A stretch of 35,754 nt of DNA from Muribaculaceae bacterium (GTDB lineage: Bacteria > Bacteroidota > Bacteroidia > Bacteroidales > Muribaculaceae): assembly GCA_023665425.1 (NCBI GenBank), contig JAMPDX010000001.1, positions 881,343 to 917,096 of the forward strand. The letters are read 5' to 3'. Made by a program: the position numbers and the translations under genes. Positions 17,311-25,943 of this stretch are shown here, piece after piece (within the stretch, counting starts at the first letter, position 1; every line of letters begins with the position of its first letter). The notes under the pieces are model-generated. The model ran no database searches. It saw only the letters and a list, made by a program, of their open reading frames with translations, and had not been told where the DNA came from.

Positions 17311-17884
17311 CCAAGTCAAGTAAGAAGGCTTTGGCATCCAAGCCTCCCGCATAGCCGGTAAGCGACCCATCGGCGGCAATGACTCGATGACATGGCACAA
17401 AAATGGAAATGGGATTTGCAGCCACAGCACTTGCCACAGCCCGCGCACCTGCCGCCCTGTTACCCAAGACTGCCTGTGTCGTGGTTTGCTCAGATGGACG
17501 TTTGCCCAAGCCATTTGCCAAGACAGAGTAGCTGACAGTTTGACCGTATGATATGGCAGCAATAGCACGCCACACACTTTGCCTGAACGGTGTGCCAACC
17601 AATAGCAGTGGCAGATCGAAAGTTAGCCTCACACCTCCGAAGTACTCATCAAGCTGGTCTTTTGCCCTCTGAAGCACCGGTTCATTAAGTAACTGCTCCG
17701 AAGCATCTGAGACGGCAATTATGGTGAAGCAGGTATGCAGCATATCGGTCAGACGCTTGATGTTGGATGCATGCTTCTTGCTCTCTATCCAATCGCACAA
17801 ACATAATTTGTCCTCATATACCCCTACCAGCAATGTGCCACAAGGGCTATTATAGCGAAAACACGCAATATTTCTGTTATTCAT
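17276..17884 (-). CDS. ogt: Methylated-DNA--protein-cysteine S-methyltransferase
   Basis: A suicide DNA-repair protein that moves the alkyl group from O6-alkylguanine to its own cysteine. The 202-aa chain has the C-terminal active-site motif FVPCHRV with acceptor Cys165, preceded by the DNA-binding helix-turn-helix region (about 110-150) with the GNRAAGARAVASAVAANP segment. The N-terminal ribonuclease-like domain is present, so this is the Ogt/Ada C-terminal type without a separate AraC-type regulatory domain. I choose the ATG at 17884; a GTG at 17893 is possible. Confidence 0.93.
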   Translation of the reverse strand: MNNRNIACFRYNSPCGTLLVGVYEDKLCLCDWIESKKHASNIKRLTDMLHTCFTIIAVSDASEQLLNEPVLQRAKDQLDEYFGGVRLTFDLPLLLVGTPFRQSVWRAIAAISYGQTVSYSVLANGLGKRPSEQTTTQAVLGNRAAGARAVASAVAANPISIFVPCHRVIAADGSLTGYAGGLDAKAFLLDLEKSRLHLCLNK

Positions 17885-17901
17885 AACATACACTAATATT
17901 C

Positions 17902-17934
17902 AAAGCCTGCAACAACATTGTTGTCACAGGCTTT
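17902..17934 (-). terminator. Terminator of the bamD-rpoZ operon
   Basis: AAAGCCTG (17902-17909) pairs with CAGGCTTT (17927-17934), with an inner ACAAC/GTTGT pairing in the loop. On the minus strand it is followed by GAATATT, only weakly U-rich. It lies between rpoZ and the next minus-strand gene, where an operon end is expected. Confidence 0.55.
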
Positions 17935-17991
17935 TGTTCTTCTGTATAGCCACTACACCTCGGTTTACATAAACCTACAGCTGCTGACTAA

Positions 17992-18327
17992 TTAATCGTC
18001 AAACCTATTTTTATCTTTAGCGGGGTTTGAGAAATAGAGCTCACCCTCGATATATTCTTGCGCAGCAATGAGGGTAGGCTTCGGGAGCTTCTCATAGAAG
18101 CGAGATATTTCAATCTGCTCGCGGTTTTCAGACACCTCTTCCATATTATCTGTTGAGGCAAATTCCTGAAGTTTCTTTTCCAGGTCTTTCTTCATCTCCA
18201 CTGCAATCTGATTAGCGCGCTTGCCTATGATACATACTGTTTCATAGACATTGCCGGTGGGTTTAGCCATGGCAATCATGTCGCGAGTCACAGTGTTAAC
18301 GGGAGCTTTTGTCTTTTTGTAGTCCAT
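17992..18327 (-). CDS. rpoZ: RNA polymerase omega subunit family protein
   Basis: A 111-aa protein. The segment GNVYETVCIIGKRANQIA (residues 25-42) matches the core omega helix that latches the beta-prime C-terminus, followed by a charged helix EMKKDLEKKL. The C-terminal half (KLPKPTLIAAQEYIEGEL) is typical of the Bacteroidota version, which is longer than its proteobacterial counterpart. It begins 8 nt after bamD, so the two are co-transcribed, an arrangement I recall from other Bacteroidales. The protein assists RNA polymerase assembly; no ppGpp-site claim is made. Confidence 0.88.
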   Translation of the reverse strand: MDYKKTKAPVNTVTRDMIAMAKPTGNVYETVCIIGKRANQIAVEMKKDLEKKLQEFASTDNMEEVSENREQIEISRFYEKLPKPTLIAAQEYIEGELYFSNPAKDKNRFDD

Positions 18328-18335
18328 ATCTATAT

Positions 18336-19163
18336 TTACAAGTTACTTTTCTTTATTTTACTTTCTGCCTCGCGGAGCATGGAGTCTGCCTCCTTGCGAT
18401 TCTTGGAGTCAGGGAAGTTATTGACGTATGAATAATACTCATCAATCACATCGCGATAACGATCTACTTGCTTTTCCGGTACACTCTGGCGAGCTTCCTG
18501 ATATTTGGCTCTTAGCTTAAGCCACTCAAGGTCTTCGCGATACTTGGAGTAGGGATACTGGCGGAGGGCATTGTCGGCCACTATCACGCAGCTCTCATAG
18601 TTATTGCCCATATAGGTGCCTAAGTTATAATATAATTGAGCATTTTCCAACTCCTTGAATGTCAGCTTATCTTGGAGCTCGAAGATGGCATTGCGAGCTG
18701 ACTCTATGCGGTCGCTCTTGGGGTAGTAATCAATAAAGCCCTGCAGCTCCTCTATGGCTTTAAGGGTCTCTGTCTGGTCGAGCTGTGAGACAGGAGAGTC
18801 GAGGTAATAGCCGTATCCGGCATAATAGCGCGCATCCTCGGTATATAAACCCTTTGGGTAACGGTTATAATAACTCTTAAAGTAGACACCGGAATTAAGA
18901 TAGTCCTTGGTATTATAATAGCTCATGGCGAGCAGGTACAGAGCCTCCTCACCCTTGGCGCTACCCTTAAGGGGGGTGATAAGGTCGGTAAGCAGTGTGT
19001 AGGCCTGCACATATTTACCTTGGTCGTATGCCTTCTTGGCATAATCATACTTCACGTTGAGGTCATGACTCTTCATGACACGTGTATACTCACTGCAACC
19101 GGTGAGAGCAGTGAGAGCCATGATAGCCGACATCATCAGAGTGATTATCTTGATATTGCGCAT
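18336..19163 (-). CDS. bamD: Outer membrane assembly lipoprotein BamD
   Basis: A lipoprotein of the Bam complex, which inserts beta-barrel proteins into the outer membrane. From the ATG at 19163 the 275-aa protein has a signal ending in LTGC (Cys23), then tetratricopeptide-like helical pairs: AKKAYDQGKYVQAYTLL, ALYLLAMSYYNTKDYLNS, YFKSYYNRYPKG, and IDEYYSYVNNFPDSKNRKEA near the C-terminus. This repeated yyPkS pattern is typical of BamD. A TTG at 19169 extends the frame by two residues and is less likely. A good promoter lies upstream (19264-19294). Confidence 0.93.
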   Translation of the reverse strand: MRNIKIITLMMSAIMALTALTGCSEYTRVMKSHDLNVKYDYAKKAYDQGKYVQAYTLLTDLITPLKGSAKGEEALYLLAMSYYNTKDYLNSGVYFKSYYNRYPKGLYTEDARYYAGYGYYLDSPVSQLDQTETLKAIEELQGFIDYYPKSDRIESARNAIFELQDKLTFKELENAQLYYNLGTYMGNNYESCVIVADNALRQYPYSKYREDLEWLKLRAKYQEARQSVPEKQVDRYRDVIDEYYSYVNNFPDSKNRKEADSMLREAESKIKKSNL

Positions 19164-19263
19164 CTTCAACGATATTTAGAGCTGTGCCTCGAGCAATGCA
19201 ACCGTGCGGTACAGAATACATTTGGGCATAGTTATGGCTTTTAGCGCATGGCGCTTTGAAGTG

Positions 19264-19294
19264 CAAAATTAACATTTTTTTCTGAAACGACAAA
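19264..19294 (-). promoter_or_regulatory. Bacteroides-type promoter for bamD-rpoZ
   Basis: On the minus strand TTTG (19294-19291), a 19-nt gap, then TAATTTTG (19271-19264) match the -33/-7 consensus. The predicted start near 19257 gives a leader of about 95 nt. Confidence 0.7.
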
Positions 19295-19355
19295 ATCTTT
19301 GTGTAAAACTATGTTTAAGTCAAATTTTTTAACTAATTTTACACCTTGAAAATTT

Positions 19356-19410
19356 CGTCGGGCATCCTGCAGGCTTCCGACGGAGAAACTTTGGGCCGTT
19401 GATTTGGCCC
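19356..19410 (+). promoter_or_regulatory. Two hairpins in the leader of the PASTA-rluD genes
   Basis: CGTCGG (19356-19361) pairs with CCGACG (19377-19382), with the palindrome CCTGCAGG in its loop. Ten nt later GGGCC (19393-19397) pairs with GGCCC (19406-19410). A perfect 12-nt palindrome, GAGTTATAACTC, follows at 19444-19455, just before the start codon. No consensus -33/-7 promoter is visible in this 160-nt region. The hairpins could be a leader structure or binding sites; no known riboswitch is recognised. Confidence 0.35.
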
Positions 19411-19463
19411 TATTAAAATCGCATACATAACTGAAACTCAGTAGAGTTATAACTCAATTGAAC

Positions 19464-20312
19464 GTGGCAAAGCGCAAAGATCAAGAATACTACAAGGATT
19501 ATCCCGAATATGATGAACCTCAAGATGAACTTGAGTACAGACCAAGAATGACCAAGAAAACTCGCAAGACACCTGCAGCCAAAGAGCGTGGTACGGGCTT
19601 TGTGAGTCGTCACCCCATATTCTCAAATCTGGTCATAATTATTATTGTTGCTACCCTCGGCTTGTTTATTGCTTATCTGAGCTTGGGGCTATTTACCAAC
19701 CATGGAGAAGCCGACCAGGTGCCACAGGTGATGAATATGCGATACTCTGATGCGGTGGAGAAACTGCATGATGCCGGCTTCAAAGCCGAAATTAGGGATT
19801 CTGTCTACTCTGATGATGTCAGACCGGGGCTTGTGGTAGACCAATTCCCCTCTGCCGGGTCGGTAGTCAAGCCGGGTCGTAAGATATACCTATATATAAA
19901 TGCCCTCCACCCCAAGGAGGTGATAATAGACCCCGGGACTGCCACTAATAAGCCGGCCCTCTACGGAGACTCCGAGAGGCAAGCGCTGGCCAAGCTGCAA
20001 GAGTTGGGCTTCAAAAAGATTAAGGTGGAACATGTGCCGGGTGTTGACGACTATACTTTTGAGGTGCTCGCTAACGGCAAGCGCGTAAAGAAATTACAGT
20101 CTGTACCGCTTAACGCTGCCATCATACTGCGAGTACACCAGACAAGCCGACCGACAGCTGATAATTCTTCATATCGTGTTGACTTCAGCAGCAGCTCTGA
20201 CTCTAACGCTGTGTCAGATGGTTATGGCACTGAGATAATAAGCGATGAAGTAATTGTGGAAGAGGAAGGTGGTCAGCACACCGAAGTCACATCTAATTCT
20301 AACTTGGAATGA
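19464..20312 (+). CDS. Membrane-anchored PASTA-domain protein
   Basis: A 282-aa bitopic protein. The cytoplasmic N-terminus (1-53) is highly charged, followed by one membrane segment (about 56-77) and an extracytoplasmic part with two PASTA-like repeats. The first starts at VPQVMNMRYSDAVEKL; the second covers ALYGDSERQALAKLQELGF and ends near LRVHQ. The tail is Ser/Glu-rich and low complexity. PASTA domains bind peptidoglycan or muropeptides in other bacteria; here there is no kinase or transpeptidase domain, so a structural or sensing role is inferred. Starts are ambiguous: GTG at 19464 gives MAKRKDQ, TTG at 19458 adds two residues, and no ATG occurs until after residue 25. It overlaps rluD by 4 nt (ATGA). 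Confidence 0.85.
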   Translation: MAKRKDQEYYKDYPEYDEPQDELEYRPRMTKKTRKTPAAKERGTGFVSRHPIFSNLVIIIIVATLGLFIAYLSLGLFTNHGEADQVPQVMNMRYSDAVEKLHDAGFKAEIRDSVYSDDVRPGLVVDQFPSAGSVVKPGRKIYLYINALHPKEVIIDPGTATNKPALYGDSERQALAKLQELGFKKIKVEHVPGVDDYTFEVLANGKRVKKLQSVPLNAAIILRVHQTSRPTADNSSYRVDFSSSSDSNAVSDGYGTEIISDEVIVEEEGGQHTEVTSNSNLE

Positions 20313-21484
20313 GTTTGGATAATAACACACCCGAGACTCAAATGCCTGCCGATGACAATGTTGCCGATGAGATGATGGCTCAAGAAGATGACCTTGATGA
20401 GTTGTCATATAACGAAGGTGATGACTTTGCCGACGACCCAAGCGCTCGGACAGACTACTCATATCAGCTGATAAAAGACTCCATCGGCAGGGAGCGATAT
20501 GAGCATTATCGCTTTGAGGTAGACAAGGGGCAGGCTCTTCTTCGTATCGATAAGTTTCTGACCGAGCGGATGCAGAAGACCTCTCGCAACCGCATACAGC
20601 AGGCTGCAGAGGCTGAGTGTATTCTGGTAAATACGCGACCGGTAAAGGCAAGCTACAAAGTAAAGCCGGGTGATGTGGTCTCTATAGTAATGGACCGTCC
20701 GCACTATGAGCTGGAGATTATACCTGAAGATATACCTCTCGACATAGTCTATGAGGACGACGAGGTGCTGGTAGTCAATAAGCCGGCAGGGCTGGTAGTA
20801 CATCCGGGACACGGCAATTATACCGGTACACTGGTCAACGCTCTGGCATGGCACTTCAAGGACAACCCGAATTATGATGCCGATGACCCGCGCATGGGCC
20901 TGGTGCACCGCATAGACAAGGATACTTCCGGGCTGCTCGTGATAGCCAAGACACCTGACGCCAAGACATTTCTGGGTCGGCAATTCTTTAACAAGACTAC
21001 CAAACGGCAATATATAGCCCTCGTGTGGGGTGACTTTGACAACGACGAGGGGACAATTACCGGCAATATAGCACGCAACCCCAAGGATAAATTGCAAATG
21101 GCAGTTTTTGAAGATGAGTCTATAGGTAAACATGCCGTGACTCATTATAAGGTATTGGAGAGATTCGGATACGTGACCCTGGTGCAATGTATCCTTGAGA
21201 CCGGTCGCACACATCAGATACGTGTACACATGAAGCATATAGGGCACCCCCTCTTTAATGACGTTCGATATGGAGGTGACCAGATACTCAAAGGCACTAC
21301 CTTCAGCAAGTATAAGCAGTTCATAGCCAATTGCTTTGACACATGCCCGCGCCAGGCACTTCATGCCAAGACATTGGGCTTTGTACACCCCACTACCGGC
21401 AAGCAAATGGATTTCGACTCCGAGATACCGGCCGATATGCAAGCCCTGATAGAGAAGTGGCGTGCTTATCGTAGCAACGCATAA
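20309..21484 (+). CDS. rluD: RluA-family 23S rRNA pseudouridine synthase (RluD-like)
   Basis: Isomerises specific uridines in rRNA. The 391-aa protein has an unusual acidic N-terminal extension (about 1-60, rich in Asp/Glu), then an S4 RNA-binding domain (LRIDKFLTERM, 78-88) and the catalytic domain with the HRIDKDTSG motif, placing the catalytic Asp at 203. TGRTHQIRVH and IGHPLFND near residues 300-320 complete the family pattern. The S4 domain and sequence favour RluD over RluC or TruC, though substrate specificity is not certain. It is translationally coupled to the PASTA gene by a 4-nt overlap. Confidence 0.92.
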   Translation: MSLDNNTPETQMPADDNVADEMMAQEDDLDELSYNEGDDFADDPSARTDYSYQLIKDSIGRERYEHYRFEVDKGQALLRIDKFLTERMQKTSRNRIQQAAEAECILVNTRPVKASYKVKPGDVVSIVMDRPHYELEIIPEDIPLDIVYEDDEVLVVNKPAGLVVHPGHGNYTGTLVNALAWHFKDNPNYDADDPRMGLVHRIDKDTSGLLVIAKTPDAKTFLGRQFFNKTTKRQYIALVWGDFDNDEGTITGNIARNPKDKLQMAVFEDESIGKHAVTHYKVLERFGYVTLVQCILETGRTHQIRVHMKHIGHPLFNDVRYGGDQILKGTTFSKYKQFIANCFDTCPRQALHAKTLGFVHPTTGKQMDFDSEIPADMQALIEKWRAYRSNA

Positions 21485-21532
21485 TAGCTTCGGTACATTT
21501 TCACATGCCGAGCTCTCGCCGGTTAATGTAAT

Positions 21533-21563
21533 TTTGAATACTCACTTATTATTTGTAACTTTG
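21533..21563 (+). promoter_or_regulatory. Bacteroides-type promoter for hisS
   Basis: TTTG at 21533-21536, a 19-nt gap, then TAACTTTG at 21556-21563. The predicted start near 21570 leaves about 70 nt before the hisS ATG. The -33 element is itself the end of another TAnnTTTG match (21529-21536). Confidence 0.7.
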
Positions 21564-21641
21564 CATGATTTTGTCGGGCTCCAACGATGATTTTCAGATA
21601 ATCGGGTCTACGGCATTATTTTGACTAAAATAGAATATTAC

Positions 21642-23003
21642 ATGGCACAGAAACCTACTATTCCGAAAGGTACTCGCGACTTCTCACCGATAGAGATGGC
21701 TCGCCGTGACTATATCTTCTCTACCATAACACGACAATTTCGACTGTTTGGCTTCCACCGCATCGAGACACCGGCAATGGAAAACCTCTCGACTCTGATG
21801 GGCAAGTATGGCGAGGAGGGAGACAAACTGCTCTTCAAGATACTCAACTCCGGCGACTTCCTCAAGTCCGTGACTGACGAGCAAGTGGCTGCACGCAATT
21901 TGCCCCGACTCACCAATCAAATATGCGAGAAGGGTCTGCGCTATGACCTCACAGTGCCTTTTGCACGATATGTTGTGCAGCATAGAGCTGACTTGCAGAT
22001 GCCTTTCAAGCGCTTCCAGATACAACCGGTGTGGCGTGCCGACAGACCTCAGAAAGGCCGTTACCGCGAGTTCTACCAGTGTGACGCAGATATAGTTGGT
22101 TCTGACTCTCTGCTAAATGAAGTAGACCTGCTTCAACTCATTGATGCGGTATTCTCAGATCTTAAAGTGAGAGTTGCAATCAAGATTAATAACCGCAAAA
22201 TTCTCAGTGGTTTAGCCGAGGTGATAGGATGCCCGGACAAGTTGATAGACATCACCGTAGCAATTGATAAGATTGACAAAATAGGCCTTGACAATGTCAA
22301 TGCCGAGCTCGCCGAGAAAGGTCTCACCGCTGAGCAAATCGAGGCTCTACGCCCGGTACTCACTCTGAGTGGAAGTAACTCGGACAAGATGTCTGTCATG
22401 GCCCGGATGCTTCAAGGCAGCGAGGAGGGCACTCTCGGCATTAAGGAGCTGCAATTCGTGGTGAGCCAATTTGATACTCTTGGCCATGAGGCCACTCTGG
22501 ACCTCGATTTCTCTCTTGCTCGCGGACTCAACTATTACACCGGAACTATAATCGAGGTTAAGGCTCTGGATGTCGAAATAGGAAGTATCACCGGCGGCGG
22601 CAGATATGATAACCTGACAGGTGTGTTCGGCATGCCAGGTCTCTCAGGTGTCGGCATAAGCTTCGGTGCTGATAGAATTTATGATGTGCTGAACGCTCTA
22701 AACCTCTATCCGGAGGATTTGTCGGGCAGCGTGAAGGTAATGTTTGTCAACTTCGGTGAGGTCGAAGCTACACATGCCATGAAAATCCTTAAACAGCTGC
22801 GTGCTAACGATATACCTACTCAACTCTATCCTGATGCTTCGAAGATGAAGAAGCAGATGAGCTATGCTAATTCGGAGAAGATTCCATTTGTGGCCATCAT
22901 CGGTGAAACCGAATTGCAGAATGGCACCGTCACTCTGAAGAATATGATCAGTGGCGAACAGCAAGAGTACACCCCGCAGCAACTCGTAGAGGCATTAAAA
23001 TAG
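21642..23003 (+). CDS. hisS: Histidyl-tRNA synthetase
   Basis: Class II aminoacyl-tRNA synthetase charging tRNA-His. The 453-aa protein starts [16 protein letters not shown], the family N-terminus with motif 1 following; an upstream TTG in frame (21621) is rejected. Motif 2 is in [20 protein letters not shown]; the histidine-specific motif is [10 protein letters not shown]; motif 3 lies in GGGRYDNL and [11 protein letters not shown]. The C-terminal anticodon-binding domain ([10 protein letters not shown] onward) is complete. It heads a transcript that seems to continue into the importer genes, which begin 11 nt after its stop. Confidence 0.97.
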   Translation: MAQKPTIPKGTRDFSPIEMARRDYIFSTITRQFRLFGFHRIETPAMENLSTLMGKYGEEGDKLLFKILNSGDFLKSVTDEQVAARNLPRLTNQICEKGLRYDLTVPFARYVVQHRADLQMPFKRFQIQPVWRADRPQKGRYREFYQCDADIVGSDSLLNEVDLLQLIDAVFSDLKVRVAIKINNRKILSGLAEVIGCPDKLIDITVAIDKIDKIGLDNVNAELAEKGLTAEQIEALRPVLTLSGSNSDKMSVMARMLQGSEEGTLGIKELQFVVSQFDTLGHEATLDLDFSLARGLNYYTGTIIEVKALDVEIGSITGGGRYDNLTGVFGMPGLSGVGISFGADRIYDVLNALNLYPEDLSGSVKVMFVNFGEVEATHAMKILKQLRANDIPTQLYPDASKMKKQMSYANSEKIPFVAIIGETELQNGTVTLKNMISGEQQEYTPQQLVEALK

Positions 23004-23014
23004 GGTTGATAATC

Positions 23015-24127
23015 ATGCCAAAGCTCTATAAGATATTGCCCTTATTGATGCTGGCTCTCATTGGTTGTGCCGGCAAAAATATCAGGCAAGCAATCAAGGA
23101 TGATGCCTCACAGGCAAGCGGCCTCGAGCTATATCGCAACGGAGATTGCTGGGTGGCAAATGTAGTCTCTCCCGGAGACTCTACCCAAAACCTTGGGGTA
23201 TATATTTTCCCGGACACGGACGATGCTCGTGAGATACCCGATATCCCCAACGCAAAGGTTCTTACACCTTCTAATAGACAGAACATATTGTTATATACAA
23301 GTGTTTATTCCTCAGCACTTAAAGAGTTACACTCTCAAGAATTAATTAAAGCAGTAGGCGATGCTGAATATTTTACCGATAAGGATATCTTGAGCCGCTT
23401 GGAGCAGGACGAAATAATTAATGTAGGCAGCCAGCAAGAGCCGGTCTACGAAAAGATTATTGCTGCCAAACCGGACTTGATCATCGTGAGTCATTACGAT
23501 GGCGCCGACTTCTCTAAGTTGGAAAAATTGGGTATCCCAATCATATATATGCGCGAGTCGTCAGAAGTTACTCCGCTTGGCAAAGCCGAATGGATTAAAC
23601 TGTTAGGATTAGTAGCCGGTAAGAAGGATGCTGCCGACAAAATATACAAAGATGTATGCACCTCATATACATCGCTGAAAGAGCAGGTCTCCGACACCAA
23701 AGAGAAGCCCAAAGTCATGGCTGAGACCATGTATGAAGGCACATGGTATGTAGCCGGAGGCAAGAGCTATGCAGCCGCATTGATTGAGGACGCCGGGGGC
23801 AAATATATCTGGGACGACGATAACTCATCCGACAGCCTCTCCAAAGGATTCGAAGCAATGATAGACCGCGGCGCAGATGCCGATATTTGGCTTATCAAAT
23901 GGTTTGGGGATCTTACCCTCAAGGAATTGGAAGCACAAGACTCGCGTTATATGTTGTTCAAGCCGGCAAAGACCGGCGGTGTGTGGAGCGTCAATACCCA
24001 GGCAAAGCCCTTCTTTGATGAGACTCCGTTCCACCCCGAACTGATATTGAAAGACTATATCGCCATCTTCCACCCGGGCCTTATAGCCAATGTGCCTTCA
24101 CCTCGCTACTTCAGTAAAATAAAATAA
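23015..24127 (+). CDS. ABC importer substrate-binding lipoprotein (BtuF/FecB type)
   Basis: A 370-aa periplasmic-binding lipoprotein of the metal-chelate/cobalamin class. The signal ends in ALIGC (Cys18). Two lobes joined by a long helix are suggested: the first includes VLTPSNRQNILLYTS and AKPDLIIVSHYDGADFSKLEKLGIPIIYM, the second VMAETMYEGTWYVAGGKSYAAALIEDAGG. Start: ATG at 23015; an in-frame TTG at 23006 is weaker. It is the first gene of an importer set (binding protein, permease, ATPase). The ligand cannot be told from sequence; cobalamin, haem or an iron siderophore are all possible. No cobalamin riboswitch or Fur-like box is visible upstream because the gene follows hisS directly. Confidence 0.9.
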   Translation: MPKLYKILPLLMLALIGCAGKNIRQAIKDDASQASGLELYRNGDCWVANVVSPGDSTQNLGVYIFPDTDDAREIPDIPNAKVLTPSNRQNILLYTSVYSSALKELHSQELIKAVGDAEYFTDKDILSRLEQDEIINVGSQQEPVYEKIIAAKPDLIIVSHYDGADFSKLEKLGIPIIYMRESSEVTPLGKAEWIKLLGLVAGKKDAADKIYKDVCTSYTSLKEQVSDTKEKPKVMAETMYEGTWYVAGGKSYAAALIEDAGGKYIWDDDNSSDSLSKGFEAMIDRGADADIWLIKWFGDLTLKELEAQDSRYMLFKPAKTGGVWSVNTQAKPFFDETPFHPELILKDYIAIFHPGLIANVPSPRYFSKIK

Positions 24128-24156
24128 GACCAACGGCAAACACAATTCCAAAGCGC

Positions 24157-25176
24157 ATGCGACAGAGCGTATCATACACAATAATTGGGAGTATCACCAT
24201 ACTGCTCTTTATGGCATGTATGGTGACAGGAGCTGTTGATATTCCTATACCGGATGTGTTTGGCGCTTTGTTGGGAGGAGGGTGCGACAATGCCATCTAT
24301 GAGACTATCATCATGGAGTCTCGCCTGCCCATGGCCCTGACAGCGCTACTTTGCGGTATAGCCCTTTCCGTGTCCGGACTAATGCTCCAGACCACCTTCA
24401 GCAACCCGTTAGCCGGTCCCTCAATACTCGGCGTTAGTACCGGAGCCTCCCTTGGCGTTGCACTCATCATGCTCAGCTACGGTTCATGGCTGCAATTATC
24501 ATCGGTAGGTGGACAGGTAGGTACAATGGTCGGGGCTATCGTCGGAGCCGGCATCATTATCCTAATACTGATAGCCTTGTCAGCCGCAGTGAGGAGCGCC
24601 ACAATGTTACTCATTGCCGGCATAATGATCGGGTATCTTGCCTCAGCTATCATTTCATGGCTCAACTTCTTTGCTCCATCAGAAGAAGTGAAAGGCTATG
24701 CAATATGGGGTATGGGTTCATTTATGGGTGTCACACTCCGTGAGATACCTCTTTTCTCGCTTATAATCATCTTGCTGTGTGGTGGTGCAATCTGTATGGC
24801 CAAGCCCTTAAATGCCCTTCTTGCCGGCGACAAATATGCCGCATCATTGGGCTATAATCCGCGACGCACACGCACCTGGATACTCCTCTACTCCGGCGCC
24901 CTGACAGCAGTAGCAACAGCATATTGTGGCCCTGTTGGTTTTATCGGGTTGGCAGTGCCTCACATAGCCCGAGTGGTATTCGCCACCTCTCACCATAATG
25001 TGTTGCTGCCTGCAACCATGCTTTGCGGTGCTTGTGTGGGCCTTGCCTGCGCATGGCTATGTGTCCTCCCCTCCTCCATTGGCATTCTGCCATTGAGCGC
25101 TGTGACCCCAATCATCGGCATACCGGTGATATTATATGTAATCCTTCGACGCAAAAAGCTTTACTACTTCAACTGA
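24157..25176 (+). CDS. ABC importer permease (BtuC/FecCD type)
   Basis: A 339-aa inner-membrane permease with about ten hydrophobic segments. Family hallmarks are ESRLPMALTALLCGIALSVS near residue 50, the GLMLQTTFSNPLAGPSILGVSTGA stretch (about 71-94), and CGPVGFIGLAVPHIAR near residue 255-270, which contacts the ATPase. It lies 29 nt after the binding-protein gene and its TGA overlaps the ATPase start codon by 1 nt, so the two are made together. Members of this family usually act as homodimers. Confidence 0.94.
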   Translation: MRQSVSYTIIGSITILLFMACMVTGAVDIPIPDVFGALLGGGCDNAIYETIIMESRLPMALTALLCGIALSVSGLMLQTTFSNPLAGPSILGVSTGASLGVALIMLSYGSWLQLSSVGGQVGTMVGAIVGAGIIILILIALSAAVRSATMLLIAGIMIGYLASAIISWLNFFAPSEEVKGYAIWGMGSFMGVTLREIPLFSLIIILLCGGAICMAKPLNALLAGDKYAASLGYNPRRTRTWILLYSGALTAVATAYCGPVGFIGLAVPHIARVVFATSHHNVLLPATMLCGACVGLACAWLCVLPSSIGILPLSAVTPIIGIPVILYVILRRKKLYYFN

Positions 25177-25943
25177 TGGATAATGTTTATCTTCGCACCG
25201 CGCATCTGTGCATTGGCTATAAACGCCCACTTGCCATGGATTTATCTCTCAGCCTATCCGCCGGCCATGTCACCACACTTGTTGGCGGCAACGGTATAGG
25301 CAAGTCTACATTGCTGCGCACACTTACCGGAGACTTAAAGCCTCTGGCCGGCTCGGTGTATATCATGGAGCAGGATATCAACACTTTTCCCAAACGTCAA
25401 TTAGCTAAGGAGTTATCCATAGTAGATACCTCTGTAGGTATGAGCGGAGGGTTGAAGGTACGGCAATTTATTGAGTTGGGCAGGCAACCATATACCGGTG
25501 TTTTTGGTTTACTAAAAGGGGCTGACCACGAACTGTGTTGTCAAGCAATGTCCGACACCGGCATCAGCCATAAAGCAGACTCCTATATGGCAGAGCTAAG
25601 CGATGGTGAACGGCAAAAGGCTATGATAGCACGCGCGCTGGCCCAAGACACGCCGATAATGTTTCTCGACGAGCCTTTCTCATTTCTTGACCCTGCGGCG
25701 CGCTTGGAGATAATGTCTATGCTCAACCGTATTGCATCCGACAAAAATAAAGCCATTTTGCTCACCTGTCATGATGTGGCTCTGTGTCTGCGAATGGCCA
25801 CACGTCTATGGCTCTTCTTGCACGACAGCATGCTGCTCGACCTCTCCCCCCCAGAGGCCATAGCGAGCGGTGTTCTCGAAGGCCTGTATGCATCAGATAT
25901 GGTGCATTTCTCTCCGCAAATAGGTGACTATATAATTAAGTAG
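25176..25943 (+). CDS. ABC importer ATPase (BtuD/FecE type)
   Basis: A 255-aa ATPase that powers the adjacent permease. Walker A is GGNGIGKST (about 36-44), the signature is LSDGERQKAMIARAL and Walker B is IMFLDEPFSFLD, followed by the switch His in LLTCHD. The signature has Asp in place of the second position of the common LSGGE, as in several FecE-type proteins. The frame is open upstream to 25023 inside the permease gene, but the ATG at 25176 (TGATG overlap) gives the normal N-terminus. Confidence 0.94.
   Translation: MDNVYLRTAHLCIGYKRPLAMDLSLSLSAGHVTTLVGGNGIGKSTLLRTLTGDLKPLAGSVYIMEQDINTFPKRQLAKELSIVDTSVGMSGGLKVRQFIELGRQPYTGVFGLLKGADHELCCQAMSDTGISHKADSYMAELSDGERQKAMIARALAQDTPIMFLDEPFSFLDPAARLEIMSMLNRIASDKNKAILLTCHDVALCLRMATRLWLFLHDSMLLDLSPPEAIASGVLEGLYASDMVHFSPQIGDYIIK

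Noticed and set aside
20459..21442. 327-codon open frame antisense to the RluD-type gene
   Set aside because: Fully within a well-supported catalytic gene; His/Tyr/Cys-rich composition and no motif.
23003..24127. Cobalamin riboswitch ahead of the importer genes
   Set aside because: Only 11 nt separate hisS from the binding-protein gene, so there is no room for one, and I see none upstream of hisS.
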